Assembly: GCA_027489105.1 (NCBI GenBank)
Contig: JAIYAJ010000375.1
Location: forward strand, 1-14,032
Length of the DNA stretch: 14,032 bases
Source of the DNA: Zymomonas sp.
GTDB lineage: Bacteria; Pseudomonadota; Alphaproteobacteria; Sphingomonadales; Sphingomonadaceae
Direction of reading: 5' to 3'
Shown here piece after piece: positions 6,388-13,090 of the stretch (position 1 is its first letter; each line of letters starts with the position of its first letter). The position numbers and the translations under genes are program-made. The notes below the pieces were generated by a model that made no database searches, had not been told where the DNA came from, and was given only the letters and a program-made list of their open reading frames with translations.

Positions 6388-8361
6388 ATGGGGTGCCCAT
6401 TCGTGTTGAAACAATTGTCTCTGTTCTGCCTGCTTCTGACCTCCGCCACCTCGGCCGCACTGGCCGACGACGGTCAGGAGGCTCCGCCGCCCGACGCCGC
6501 TGCCGATGTGGACACCATCCTGGTCACGGCGACCCGCCTCCCGCTGAGCATCGAGCGCGTACCGGACTCGATCACCCTGCTCGACAAGGCCGCGATCGAC
6601 CGCAGCCAGGACATCGGCGTCACCGAATTGCTGTTGCGCACGCCCGGCATCAGCATCGCCCGCAACGGCGGCTATGGCACGTCGACCTCGCTCCGCATCC
6701 GGGGTGCCGAGAGCGACCAGACCGTCGTTGTGATCGACGGCGTCAAGCTCAACGATCCCTCGTCCACCGGCGGTGGCTATAATTTCTCCAACCTGCTGGT
6801 CGGCGACGCGGCGCGGATCGAGGTGTTGCGCGGGCCGCAGTCGATCCTGTGGGGCAGCCAGGCGATCGGCGGCGTGGTCAACATCGTCACCCCGCTGCCC
6901 AAGGCGCCGCTCGAAGGCAGTTTCGACATCGAGGCCGGATCGCGCGAGACCGCCAGCGCCCGGGCCGCATTGGGCGGCAAGCAGGGGCGGCTCACCTGGC
7001 GGATCGGCGGCCAGGCCTTCACCACCGACGGCATCTCGGCTTTCGCCTCATCCTTCGGCGGGCGCGAACGCGACGGTTATACCAACCGCAACCTGTCGGG
7101 TCGCGCCGAACTGGAGATCAGCGACAATGTCCGTGCCGATGTTCGCGGCTATTATGCGCGCGGCCGGAACGACTTCGACGCAGTGGGGGCGGATAACCCG
7201 GCTTATGGGACGAGTCGGGAGTTCGTCGGCTATGCTGGCCTGAACGTCGACCTGTTCGACAAGCGGCTGCGCAACCGCTTTGCTTATGGCTATACCGACA
7301 CCAACCGCGACAATTATGACCCGCGCAACCAGCGGACCAAGACCTTCGATGCCGCCGGGCGCAACCAGCGGCTCGAATATCAGGGCAGCTTTGCGATCAG
7401 CGAGCGCGATATCCTGATCTTCGGGGTCGAGAATGAGCGCTCGCGCTTCCGCAGCGTTTCGCCTCCGGCCTCCTTGTCGACGCCCATCCCAGCGCCTGTG
7501 AGTGGCAAGAGCGAGATCACCGCAGTCTACGGACAGCTCAGCCTGCAGCCGATCACGGCACTCACGCTCAACGCCGGGGTGCGTCGTGACGATCACGCGC
7601 GCTACGGCGCCAAGACCCTGTTCTCTGCCGGCGGCGTGGTCAATTTGTCGACCGGCACGCGGATCAGGGCCAGCTATGGCGAGGGGTTCAAGGCGCCGAC
7701 GCTCTATCAGCTCTATTCGGAATATGGGAACGACGCCCTGTCTCCCGAGCGGGCGCATGGCTGGGAAGCGGGTGCCGAACAGCGGCTGTTCGGAAACCGC
7801 GCGCAGATCGGAGCGGTCTGGTTCGAGCGCGCGAGCCGGGACCTGATCGTCTATATCGGTTGCTCGAGCAGTTCGACCACGCCGCTCTGCTTCCAGCCCG
7901 GCACAACGATCCGCCGCTTCGGCTATTATCAGAATGTGTCGCGGGCGAAGGCCCAGGGCATCGAGGCGCAGGCCAGCCTGACGCCGGTGGCCGGCGTGTC
8001 GATCGACGCCAATTACACGTGGACTATGGCCGAGGACCGGTCGCCCGGAACCGCCAATTTCGGCAAATGGCTTCCCCGCCGACCGCGCCAGCAGGCCAAT
8101 GGCTCGATCAGCTACGCCTGGCCGATGGGTCTTACCACCGGCGTCGCGCTGCGCTGGTCGGGACATAGCTTCGACAACGCATCGAACAGCCAGCGGCTCG
8201 ACGATTACACGCTGGTCGATCTGCGCGCCGAATATGCGCTGTCCGATCAGCTGCGCCTGTTCGCCCGCGTCGAGAACCTGTTCGATGAGGGCTATATGAC
8301 GGCCTATCGCTACGGCGCTCTCGGTCGCAGCATCTATGCCGGCGTGCGGGGACGCTTCTGA
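6388..8361 (+). CDS. btuB: TonB-dependent vitamin B12 receptor
   Basis: Outer-membrane 22-strand barrel with an N-terminal plug that takes up cobalamin using TonB energy. The protein is 657 residues (E. coli BtuB is 614). In order: signal peptide (KQLSLFCLLLTSATSAALA, cut near residue 26), TonB box VDTILVTA (about 41-48) closely matching that of E. coli BtuB, plug motifs LLLRTPGISI, LRIRGAESDQTVVVIDGVKLND and IEVLRGPQSILWGSQAIGGVVNIVT, then the barrel with SYGEGFKAPTLYQLYSEYG and a C-terminal RVENLFDEGYMTAYRY ending in Phe as barrel proteins do. An external loop has a likely disulfide pair (IGCSSSSTTPLCF). Start is ambiguous: ATG 6388, or GTG 6403, which gives a more conventional signal peptide; neither has a strong ribosome site. 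Riboswitch 2 upstream supports the corrinoid substrate. Confidence 0.94.
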   Translation: MGCPFVLKQLSLFCLLLTSATSAALADDGQEAPPPDAAADVDTILVTATRLPLSIERVPDSITLLDKAAIDRSQDIGVTELLLRTPGISIARNGGYGTSTSLRIRGAESDQTVVVIDGVKLNDPSSTGGGYNFSNLLVGDAARIEVLRGPQSILWGSQAIGGVVNIVTPLPKAPLEGSFDIEAGSRETASARAALGGKQGRLTWRIGGQAFTTDGISAFASSFGGRERDGYTNRNLSGRAELEISDNVRADVRGYYARGRNDFDAVGADNPAYGTSREFVGYAGLNVDLFDKRLRNRFAYGYTDTNRDNYDPRNQRTKTFDAAGRNQRLEYQGSFAISERDILIFGVENERSRFRSVSPPASLSTPIPAPVSGKSEITAVYGQLSLQPITALTLNAGVRRDDHARYGAKTLFSAGGVVNLSTGTRIRASYGEGFKAPTLYQLYSEYGNDALSPERAHGWEAGAEQRLFGNRAQIGAVWFERASRDLIVYIGCSSSSTTPLCFQPGTTIRRFGYYQNVSRAKAQGIEAQASLTPVAGVSIDANYTWTMAEDRSPGTANFGKWLPRRPRQQANGSISYAWPMGLTTGVALRWSGHSFDNASNSQRLDDYTLVDLRAEYALSDQLRLFARVENLFDEGYMTAYRYGALGRSIYAGVRGRF

Positions 8362-8369
8362 TGCGAATC

Positions 8370-8441
8370 TCCCCCGCATCGAGGATCTCGCTTCGGCGGG
8401 GGAAGGGCGGCGGTCGCATCCTGAGGATGCGGCCGCTTCCC
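8370..8441 (+). promoter_or_regulatory. Two overlapping hairpins after btuB (terminator or attenuator-like)
   Basis: Hairpin A: TCCCCCGC (8370-8377) pairs with GCGGGGGA (8396-8403) and encloses a small CGAG-GAT-CTCG hairpin. Hairpin B: GGGAAG (8400-8405), CGGC (8408-8411) and CGCATCC (8415-8421) pair with GGATGCG (8425-8431), GCCG (8432-8435) and CTTCCC (8436-8441) around a TGA loop, about 17 pairs with two one-sided bulges. The arms share bases 8400-8403, so A and B cannot both be complete. There is no oligo-U tail, so this is not a standard intrinsic terminator. Confidence 0.5.
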
Positions 8442-8444
8442 GCT

Positions 8445-8473
8445 GCCGTCCAATATAGAGACGGGAGGACGGC
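8445..8473 (+). promoter_or_regulatory. Hairpin covering the DUF1636 ribosome-binding site
   Basis: GCCGTCC (8445-8451) is perfectly complementary to GGACGGC (8467-8473), which ends on the base before the ATG at 8474. The Shine-Dalgarno GGGAGG (8463-8468) lies partly in the loop and partly in the 3' arm, so folding would hinder initiation. CTTCCC at 8436-8441 can also pair with GGGAGG (one G-U pair), offering an alternative block when hairpin B is open. Confidence 0.45.
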
Positions 8474-8884
8474 ATGACCTTTCAACCGGTCGGATCGGGC
8501 CTCTCGATCGTCGCGTGCAGCACCTGCAGATTGTCCCCGGAACAGCGCGGAGAGGGCGACGGGCGCGGCGGCGGTGCGCTGTTCGGTCAGATGCTGAAGA
8601 CCGTCCGCGACTGCGACCCGCGCTACCAGGGGATAGACATCCAGGCGATGCCCTGCCTCTTCGCTTGCGGTGAGCCTGTGGCGGTGCATCTGCGGGCGGC
8701 GGGCAAGTTCAGCTATGTCCTTGGCCGTTTCGCGCCGGATGAAGAATCGGCAAGGGCGATCCTCGACTATGCATTGCTCTACGCCGACAGCGACCTCGGC
8801 AGCGTGCGCTATGCCGACTGGCCGCAGGGCGTGAAGGGCCATTTCCTCACCCGCTCGCCGCCCGAAGGCCATATCCTGCCATGA
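8474..8884 (+). CDS. DUF1636 family predicted metal-binding protein
   Basis: Small protein (136 residues) of unknown function that I assign to DUF1636, a family known to occur with B12 biosynthesis and uptake genes. No signal peptide or membrane segment, so probably cytoplasmic. Five cysteines: Cys15 and Cys18 (VACSTC), Cys47, and Cys61 and Cys65 (MPCLFACGEPVAVHL). The last pair, C-x3-C followed by G-E-P and a hydrophobic strand, resembles the cluster-binding loop of thioredoxin-fold [2Fe-2S] ferredoxins, but the first pair (C-x2-C) is much closer than in those proteins. Metal or cluster binding is inference. Start ATG 8474 has GGGAGG five bases upstream. Its stop overlaps the cobT start by ATGA, so it is the first gene of the nucleotide-loop operon and is likely co-translated with cobT. 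Confidence 0.85.
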   Translation: MTFQPVGSGLSIVACSTCRLSPEQRGEGDGRGGGALFGQMLKTVRDCDPRYQGIDIQAMPCLFACGEPVAVHLRAAGKFSYVLGRFAPDEESARAILDYALLYADSDLGSVRYADWPQGVKGHFLTRSPPEGHILP

Positions 8885-9894
8885 TCTATGCGTCGGTCGA
8901 TGCGGTCGACAAGGCCCTGCGCGATATCGGTGAGGCGGATGCCGACGCGATCGCGGCGGCGCGTCTGCGTCAGGACAGTCTGACCAAGCCCAGGGGATCG
9001 CTCGGTCGACTGGAGGAACTGGCGCTGTTCATGGCCGGTTGGCAGGGCAGACCGATCCCGACGTTCGACAAAGGGAAGGTCGTCGTCTTCGCGGGCAATC
9101 ACGGCGTCGCCGCCCGCAGCGTCAGCGCCTTTCCGGTGGACGTAACCGCACAGATGGTTGCGAATTTCCGGGCGGGCGGAGCGGCCATCAATGCGCTCGC
9201 CCGCGCCGCAGGGCTCGCGCTGGAAGTCGTCGCGATCGAACTTGATCGGCCGACCGCCGACTTCACCGAAGGGCCGGCGCTCTCGGTCGACGAATGCCTC
9301 GAAGCTCTGTCGATCGGTGCGGGGACGGTTTCCCCGGACCTCGATCTGATCGCGCTCGGCGAAATGGGCATCGGCAATTCGACGGCCGCAGCCGTGCTCG
9401 CAGCGCGCAGTTTCGGGGGCGCAGTAGCGCTGTGGACCGGACCGGGCACCGGCGTCGACGATGCCGGGATGGCACGCAAGATCGCGGTGGTCGAGGCGGG
9501 GCTGAGGCGGCATCGCGACGCTCCGTCCACGGCTTTCGAGACGTTGCGCCGTCTTGGCGGGCGGGAGATCGTGGCGATTGCCGGTGCCGTCCTGCGCGCG
9601 CGGCACTTGCGGGTCCCCGTCCTCCTCGACGGTTATATCTGTTGTGCCGCCATCGCCCCGCTTGCAGCGAATAATCCGGCGATTACCGCCCATTGCCTCG
9701 CCGGCCACCGATCCGCGGAACCCGGCCACCTCCGCCTGCTCGAGCGGCTCGGCCTGCGCCCCTTGCTCGACCTCGACATGCGCCTGGGAGAGGGGAGTGG
9801 CGCGGCGCTCGCGGCGATGCTGGTCCGGGCGGCGCTCGACGCCCATGCCGGCATGGCGAGCTTCGCGGAAGCGGGGGTCGCTGACCGCGCATGA
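8881..9894 (+). CDS. cobT: Nicotinate-nucleotide--dimethylbenzimidazole phosphoribosyltransferase
   Basis: Transfers phosphoribose from nicotinate mononucleotide to 5,6-dimethylbenzimidazole, forming alpha-ribazole 5'-phosphate, the activated lower ligand. 337 residues, close to the usual 340-356. Motifs in order: LTKPRGSLGRLEELA near the N-terminus, VVVFAGNHGVAARSVSAFP, GEMGIGNST (Glu161, probably equal to Glu174 of the Salmonella enzyme), WTGPGTG, LLDGYICCAAIAPL, GHRSAEPGH and MRLGEGSGAA (Glu304, which I take as the catalytic base equivalent to Glu317 in Salmonella). Start ATG 8881 overlaps the preceding stop and its own stop overlaps the next ATG. Its substrate is the product of BluB, encoded about 5.5 kb upstream. 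Confidence 0.96.
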   Translation: MIYASVDAVDKALRDIGEADADAIAAARLRQDSLTKPRGSLGRLEELALFMAGWQGRPIPTFDKGKVVVFAGNHGVAARSVSAFPVDVTAQMVANFRAGGAAINALARAAGLALEVVAIELDRPTADFTEGPALSVDECLEALSIGAGTVSPDLDLIALGEMGIGNSTAAAVLAARSFGGAVALWTGPGTGVDDAGMARKIAVVEAGLRRHRDAPSTAFETLRRLGGREIVAIAGAVLRARHLRVPVLLDGYICCAAIAPLAANNPAITAHCLAGHRSAEPGHLRLLERLGLRPLLDLDMRLGEGSGAALAAMLVRAALDAHAGMASFAEAGVADRA

Positions 9895-10460
9895 GACCGT
9901 TCGCGCTGCATCTTCTGCGTCACGGGGCGACCGCCGATGGCGGGCGGTTCAACGGGCGCACCGATGTGGTACCGACGGCGTCCGGAATAGGCGATTGCCT
10001 CGAACAGGTTGCGGACCTGAGCTTCGACCTGGTGGTAAGTTCGGACCTGCAGCGCTGTGCCGTCGCCGCCGAACGCATCGCTCAGGCGTATCGCGTCGAC
10101 CTGCGGATCGATCCGGCCTGGCGCGAACTGGATTTCGGATGCTGGGACGGGTTGGACCCCCGCGAACTCGATCCTGCCGCCTTGTCACGCTTTTGGGCCG
10201 ATCCCGATCGACATCCGCCGGATGAAGGCGAGCGATGGTCCGATCTCGTCCGCCGCGTGGCGGATGCGCTGGCCGATATGGAGCGCCGTTCGACCCTGGT
10301 GGTCGCCCATGGCGGATCGATCCGCGCCGCGCTCGCGCATCTTTGCGGCTTCGACATGCGGCAGGTCTGGGCCTTCCAGCTGGGCAATGCCGCGCTGATC
10401 AGCCTCGAAATCTGGCCGGGCGATGGTGGCGTCGCGCAGATCGTGGGATTGCGCGCATGA
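9891..10460 (+). CDS. cobC: Alpha-ribazole phosphatase (histidine phosphatase family)
   Basis: Histidine-phosphatase-superfamily enzyme expected to remove the 5'-phosphate from alpha-ribazole phosphate or from adenosylcobalamin phosphate at the end of loop assembly. 189 residues. The N-terminal LLRHG carries the phospho-accepting His11, followed by GRFNGRTDV; SSDLQRCAVAAERIA, WRELDFGCWDG (Glu79) and VVAHGGSIRA (His140) complete the active site, and GCWDG is typical of the CobC subgroup. The superfamily is broad, so the specific substrate rests on position between cobT and cobS. The name refers to Salmonella CobC, not the decarboxylase called CobC in Pseudomonas denitrificans. ATGA overlaps at both ends. 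Confidence 0.88.
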   Translation: MRPFALHLLRHGATADGGRFNGRTDVVPTASGIGDCLEQVADLSFDLVVSSDLQRCAVAAERIAQAYRVDLRIDPAWRELDFGCWDGLDPRELDPAALSRFWADPDRHPPDEGERWSDLVRRVADALADMERRSTLVVAHGGSIRAALAHLCGFDMRQVWAFQLGNAALISLEIWPGDGGVAQIVGLRA

Positions 10461-11176
10461 AGGGGCTCGTCGCGGCCCTCCTGTTCATGACGCGCCTGCC
10501 GCTGCCACGGCGCATCGCGCGCATTGCGGACTTCGACCGGCTGATGCCCTGGTTGCCTGCAGCCGGGCTGGTCGTAGGCGTGCCGGTCATGGCGTCGGGC
10601 TTGTTGCTATACCCCCATGATCCCTGGGTCGCCGCGCTGTTCGCGCTGCTGGCCTGGATCGGTATGACCGGCGCGCTGCACCTCGACGGGCTGGCGGATG
10701 TCGTCGACGGCCTCGGCGCGGCGCATGGCGACCCCGAGCGGCTGTCGAAGGTCATGGCCGACCCGCATATCGGCAGCTTCGGCGTCACCGCCATCGGGGC
10801 GCAGATCGCGACGAAGCTGGTCCTGCTGCACGCTGCCATTGTCGGCGAAGCCTGGCTTCCTCTGCTGTTCATACCCGTCGTGGCAAGGATCGGCCCGATC
10901 TTCTGGACGCTGAGCCTGCCGCCGCTCCATGGCGGGCTGGCGAGCGGCCTGCGCAGCGGTACGAAGGCGCGGCATCTTTTGATCTGGCTGGGTCTGCTCG
11001 GGCTGTCCTCAATCATCGCGCCGGTTCCACTGGCTGCGCTTCCTGCCCTGATCGCCTGGCATGTCTTCGTATCGCGCAAGCTTGGCGGCATTTCGGGCGA
11101 CAGCCATGGCGCCGGGATAGAGCTGACCGAGAGTTGGCTGCTGCTGTGCGTCGTTGCTGCGGGCTGGGTGCGATGA
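10457..11176 (+). CDS. cobS: Adenosylcobinamide-GDP ribazoletransferase (cobalamin synthase)
   Basis: Integral membrane enzyme that joins adenosylcobinamide-GDP with alpha-ribazole or its phosphate to give cobalamin or cobalamin phosphate. 239 residues with several hydrophobic segments. The CobS hallmark GALHLDGLADVVDGLG (Asp77 in HLDG) is followed by ERLSKVMADPHIGSFG, and near the C-terminus KLGGISGDSHGAGIELTE (from residue 208) gives the second conserved acidic motif. Start ATG 10457 was chosen because it overlaps the cobC stop and matches the usual short N-terminus (MKGLVAALLFMTRLP); the frame is open to 10235, but that lies inside cobC. Its stop overlaps the next start by ATGA. Confidence 0.95.
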   Translation: MKGLVAALLFMTRLPLPRRIARIADFDRLMPWLPAAGLVVGVPVMASGLLLYPHDPWVAALFALLAWIGMTGALHLDGLADVVDGLGAAHGDPERLSKVMADPHIGSFGVTAIGAQIATKLVLLHAAIVGEAWLPLLFIPVVARIGPIFWTLSLPPLHGGLASGLRSGTKARHLLIWLGLLGLSSIIAPVPLAALPALIAWHVFVSRKLGGISGDSHGAGIELTESWLLLCVVAAGWVR

Positions 11177-12159
11177 TCGAGCGCTGGACCTGGCATGGCG
11201 GCGCCATCACGGCCGCGCGCGACCGTTTTGGCGGCGCGGAAAGCGATTGGCTCGACCTCTCGACTGGTATCAATCCACGGCCCTGGCCGATCCCGCCATC
11301 GCTGTCGATCGACTGGGCACGGCTGCCCGACAACGAGGCGCTGGCTGGTCTGGAAGAGGCTGCTGCAGCATATTTCGGATGTGATGCCGCTTATGTCTGT
11401 GCAGTTCCGGGCAGCGAGATCGCGCTTCGCCTGATCGGCGGCCTGCTGGGCGGAGCTGGCACAGTCGTCGAACCCAGCTATCGCACCCATGTCGAGATGT
11501 TCGACCGGGCGGAATGCGTCACTCTCGATCGGGCGATCGGCGGCGCAGGCACGGGCATGGCGATCGTCCTCGCCAATCCGAACAACCCCGATGGCAGGAT
11601 CATCGACCGCGGCATCCTGCTTGCCTTGCAAGACGCCAAGAGTAGCCGCTGGCTCGTGGTGGACGAGGCCTATGCCGATACCCGCCCGGAGGTAAGTCTC
11701 GCCGGGGACATGTCCTCGCACCGGAAGCTGATCGTGCTGCGCTCCTTCGGCAAATTCTTTGGCCTGGCAGGTCTGAGGCTCGGCTTCGTGATCGGACCTC
11801 CGGATTTCCTGTCCCGTTTGCGTTCGATGCTCGGCGCCTGGCCAGTGAGCGCGGCGGCTGTCGCCATCGGCAGCCATGCCTATCGCGATCGGCTGTGGAT
11901 CGCGGAAACGCGGGCGCGGCTTCCGGCCGATGCGGCGCGGCTCGATTGCGTTCTCGAACGACACGGCCTCGCGCCGCGCGGCTCTTGCCCGCTCTTTCGG
12001 CTGGTCGAAACCGAACGGGCTGATAGCCTGTTCGCACATCTCGCGCGTCATTACATCCTCGTGCGTCCCTTTGCCGAACATCCGCACTGGCTCCGCATCG
12101 GTTTGCCACGCGACGATGCCGCCCTCGACCGGCTCGATCGGGCGCTTGCCGATGGTTGA
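11173..12159 (+). CDS. cobD: L-threonine-O-3-phosphate decarboxylase (PLP-dependent)
   Basis: Fold-type I PLP enzyme that decarboxylates threonine phosphate to (R)-1-aminopropan-2-yl phosphate, the linker attached by CbiB. 328 residues. Seen: N-terminal WTWHGGAITAARDRFG and LDLSTGINPRPWPIP, typical of the CobD group within the histidinol-phosphate aminotransferase-like family; NPNNPDGRI; the VVDEAYAD pyridoxal-ring aspartate region; and RSFGKFFGLAGLRLGF with the Schiff-base lysine at residue 194. The gene is called cobD after Salmonella and cobC after Pseudomonas denitrificans. ATG 11173 overlaps the cobS stop; the frame extends to 11134, but that is inside cobS. An aminotransferase role such as HisC is less likely given the N-terminal motif and position. 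Confidence 0.93.
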   Translation: MIERWTWHGGAITAARDRFGGAESDWLDLSTGINPRPWPIPPSLSIDWARLPDNEALAGLEEAAAAYFGCDAAYVCAVPGSEIALRLIGGLLGGAGTVVEPSYRTHVEMFDRAECVTLDRAIGGAGTGMAIVLANPNNPDGRIIDRGILLALQDAKSSRWLVVDEAYADTRPEVSLAGDMSSHRKLIVLRSFGKFFGLAGLRLGFVIGPPDFLSRLRSMLGAWPVSAAAVAIGSHAYRDRLWIAETRARLPADAARLDCVLERHGLAPRGSCPLFRLVETERADSLFAHLARHYILVRPFAEHPHWLRIGLPRDDAALDRLDRALADG

Positions 12160-13090
12160 GCCGATCGCGCTCCTCGCCTTGGGTCTGGACGCGGCGCTGG
12201 GCTGGCCGGACCGGCTCTATCGCCGGATCGGTCACCCGGTGGGCGGCTTCGCGCGGCTGATCGCGCTGTGCGAAGGCCGCTGGAACCGGCCCACATGGAG
12301 TGCGAAGCGACGTCGCATGCACGGCGTGCTGACGGTGCTGCTCCTCGTCTTGCTGGTCGGCGCCAGTCTGATCGCGATTGAAAGCCTCTGTCGGATCGTG
12401 TTCGGCCGTGCTGCGTGGATCGCCCTCGCATTGCTCGGCTGGCCCGCGCTTGCGCAGCGCAGCCTGTTCGACCATGTCCGCCCGGTCGCGCAATCTCTCG
12501 AGACAGGCGATCTGGCCGGCGCTCGTGACGCTGTCGGCCGGATCGTCGGCCGCGACGTTCAGGTCCTCGACGAGACAGGCGTGGCACGCGCGGCGATCGA
12601 AAGCCTCGCCGAAAGCTTTTGCGACGGCGTCGTCGCGCCCTTGTTCTGGCTGATCATCGGAGGGCTTCCTGGCTTGTGGATCTACAAGGCGGTCAACACC
12701 GCCGACAGCATGATCGGCCACCGCGAGGAGCGCTGGCGCGCCTTCGGCTGGGCGGCGGCGCGGCTCGACGATGTGCTGAACCTGATCCCGGCACGGCTGT
12801 CGGGCCTGCTGCTCTGTCTGGCGGGCGGTGGGGGATGGCGGGCGCTGGGACGCGATCATGCCAAGCATGCGTCGCCCAATGCCGGATGGCCCGAGGCAGC
12901 AATGGCCGGCGCTCTCGGTCTGCGCCTTGCCGGGCCCTTGCGCTATGACGGGCAGCTGCTCGACAAGCCATGGATCGGTGACGGGCGGTCGGACGCGACG
13001 GCGGCCGACATTCGCCGCGCGCTATCGCTCTATGCCCGGGCGTGCGGACTTCTCTGGATCATTGCAGGAGGATGGGCATGGCTGCGCTGA
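12152..13090 (+). CDS. cbiB: Adenosylcobinamide-phosphate synthase
   Basis: Membrane protein that attaches the aminopropanol arm to adenosylcobyric acid, giving adenosylcobinamide phosphate. 312 residues with hydrophobic segments at the N-terminus, around residues 55-80 and at the C-terminus. Conserved blocks: [35 protein letters not shown] (from about residue 138), [22 protein letters not shown] (179-190), [19 protein letters not shown] and [19 protein letters not shown]. Start ATG 12152 overlaps the cobD end by 8 bases; the frame is open upstream to 11876, but that lies inside cobD. The homologue is called CobD in the aerobic-pathway nomenclature. It directly uses the product of the preceding gene. 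Confidence 0.94.
   Translation: MVEPIALLALGLDAALGWPDRLYRRIGHPVGGFARLIALCEGRWNRPTWSAKRRRMHGVLTVLLLVLLVGASLIAIESLCRIVFGRAAWIALALLGWPALAQRSLFDHVRPVAQSLETGDLAGARDAVGRIVGRDVQVLDETGVARAAIESLAESFCDGVVAPLFWLIIGGLPGLWIYKAVNTADSMIGHREERWRAFGWAAARLDDVLNLIPARLSGLLLCLAGGGGWRALGRDHAKHASPNAGWPEAAMAGALGLRLAGPLRYDGQLLDKPWIGDGRSDATAADIRRALSLYARACGLLWIIAGGWAWLR

Noticed and set aside
4593..6449. 618-codon open frame on the minus strand
   Set aside because: It lies antisense to btuC, btuD and riboswitch 2. Its N-terminal part is translated riboswitch complement (SPLTVAGAAG), a common artefact, and the plus-strand genes have complete family motifs.
7048..8475. 475-codon minus-strand frame opposite btuB
   Set aside because: Shadow of btuB, whose signal peptide, TonB box, plug and terminal Phe are intact in the plus frame.
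13072..13080. cobQ start at ATG 13072
   Set aside because: It directly abuts the AGGAGG ribosome site with no spacing; ATG 13078 has the usual 6-base gap.
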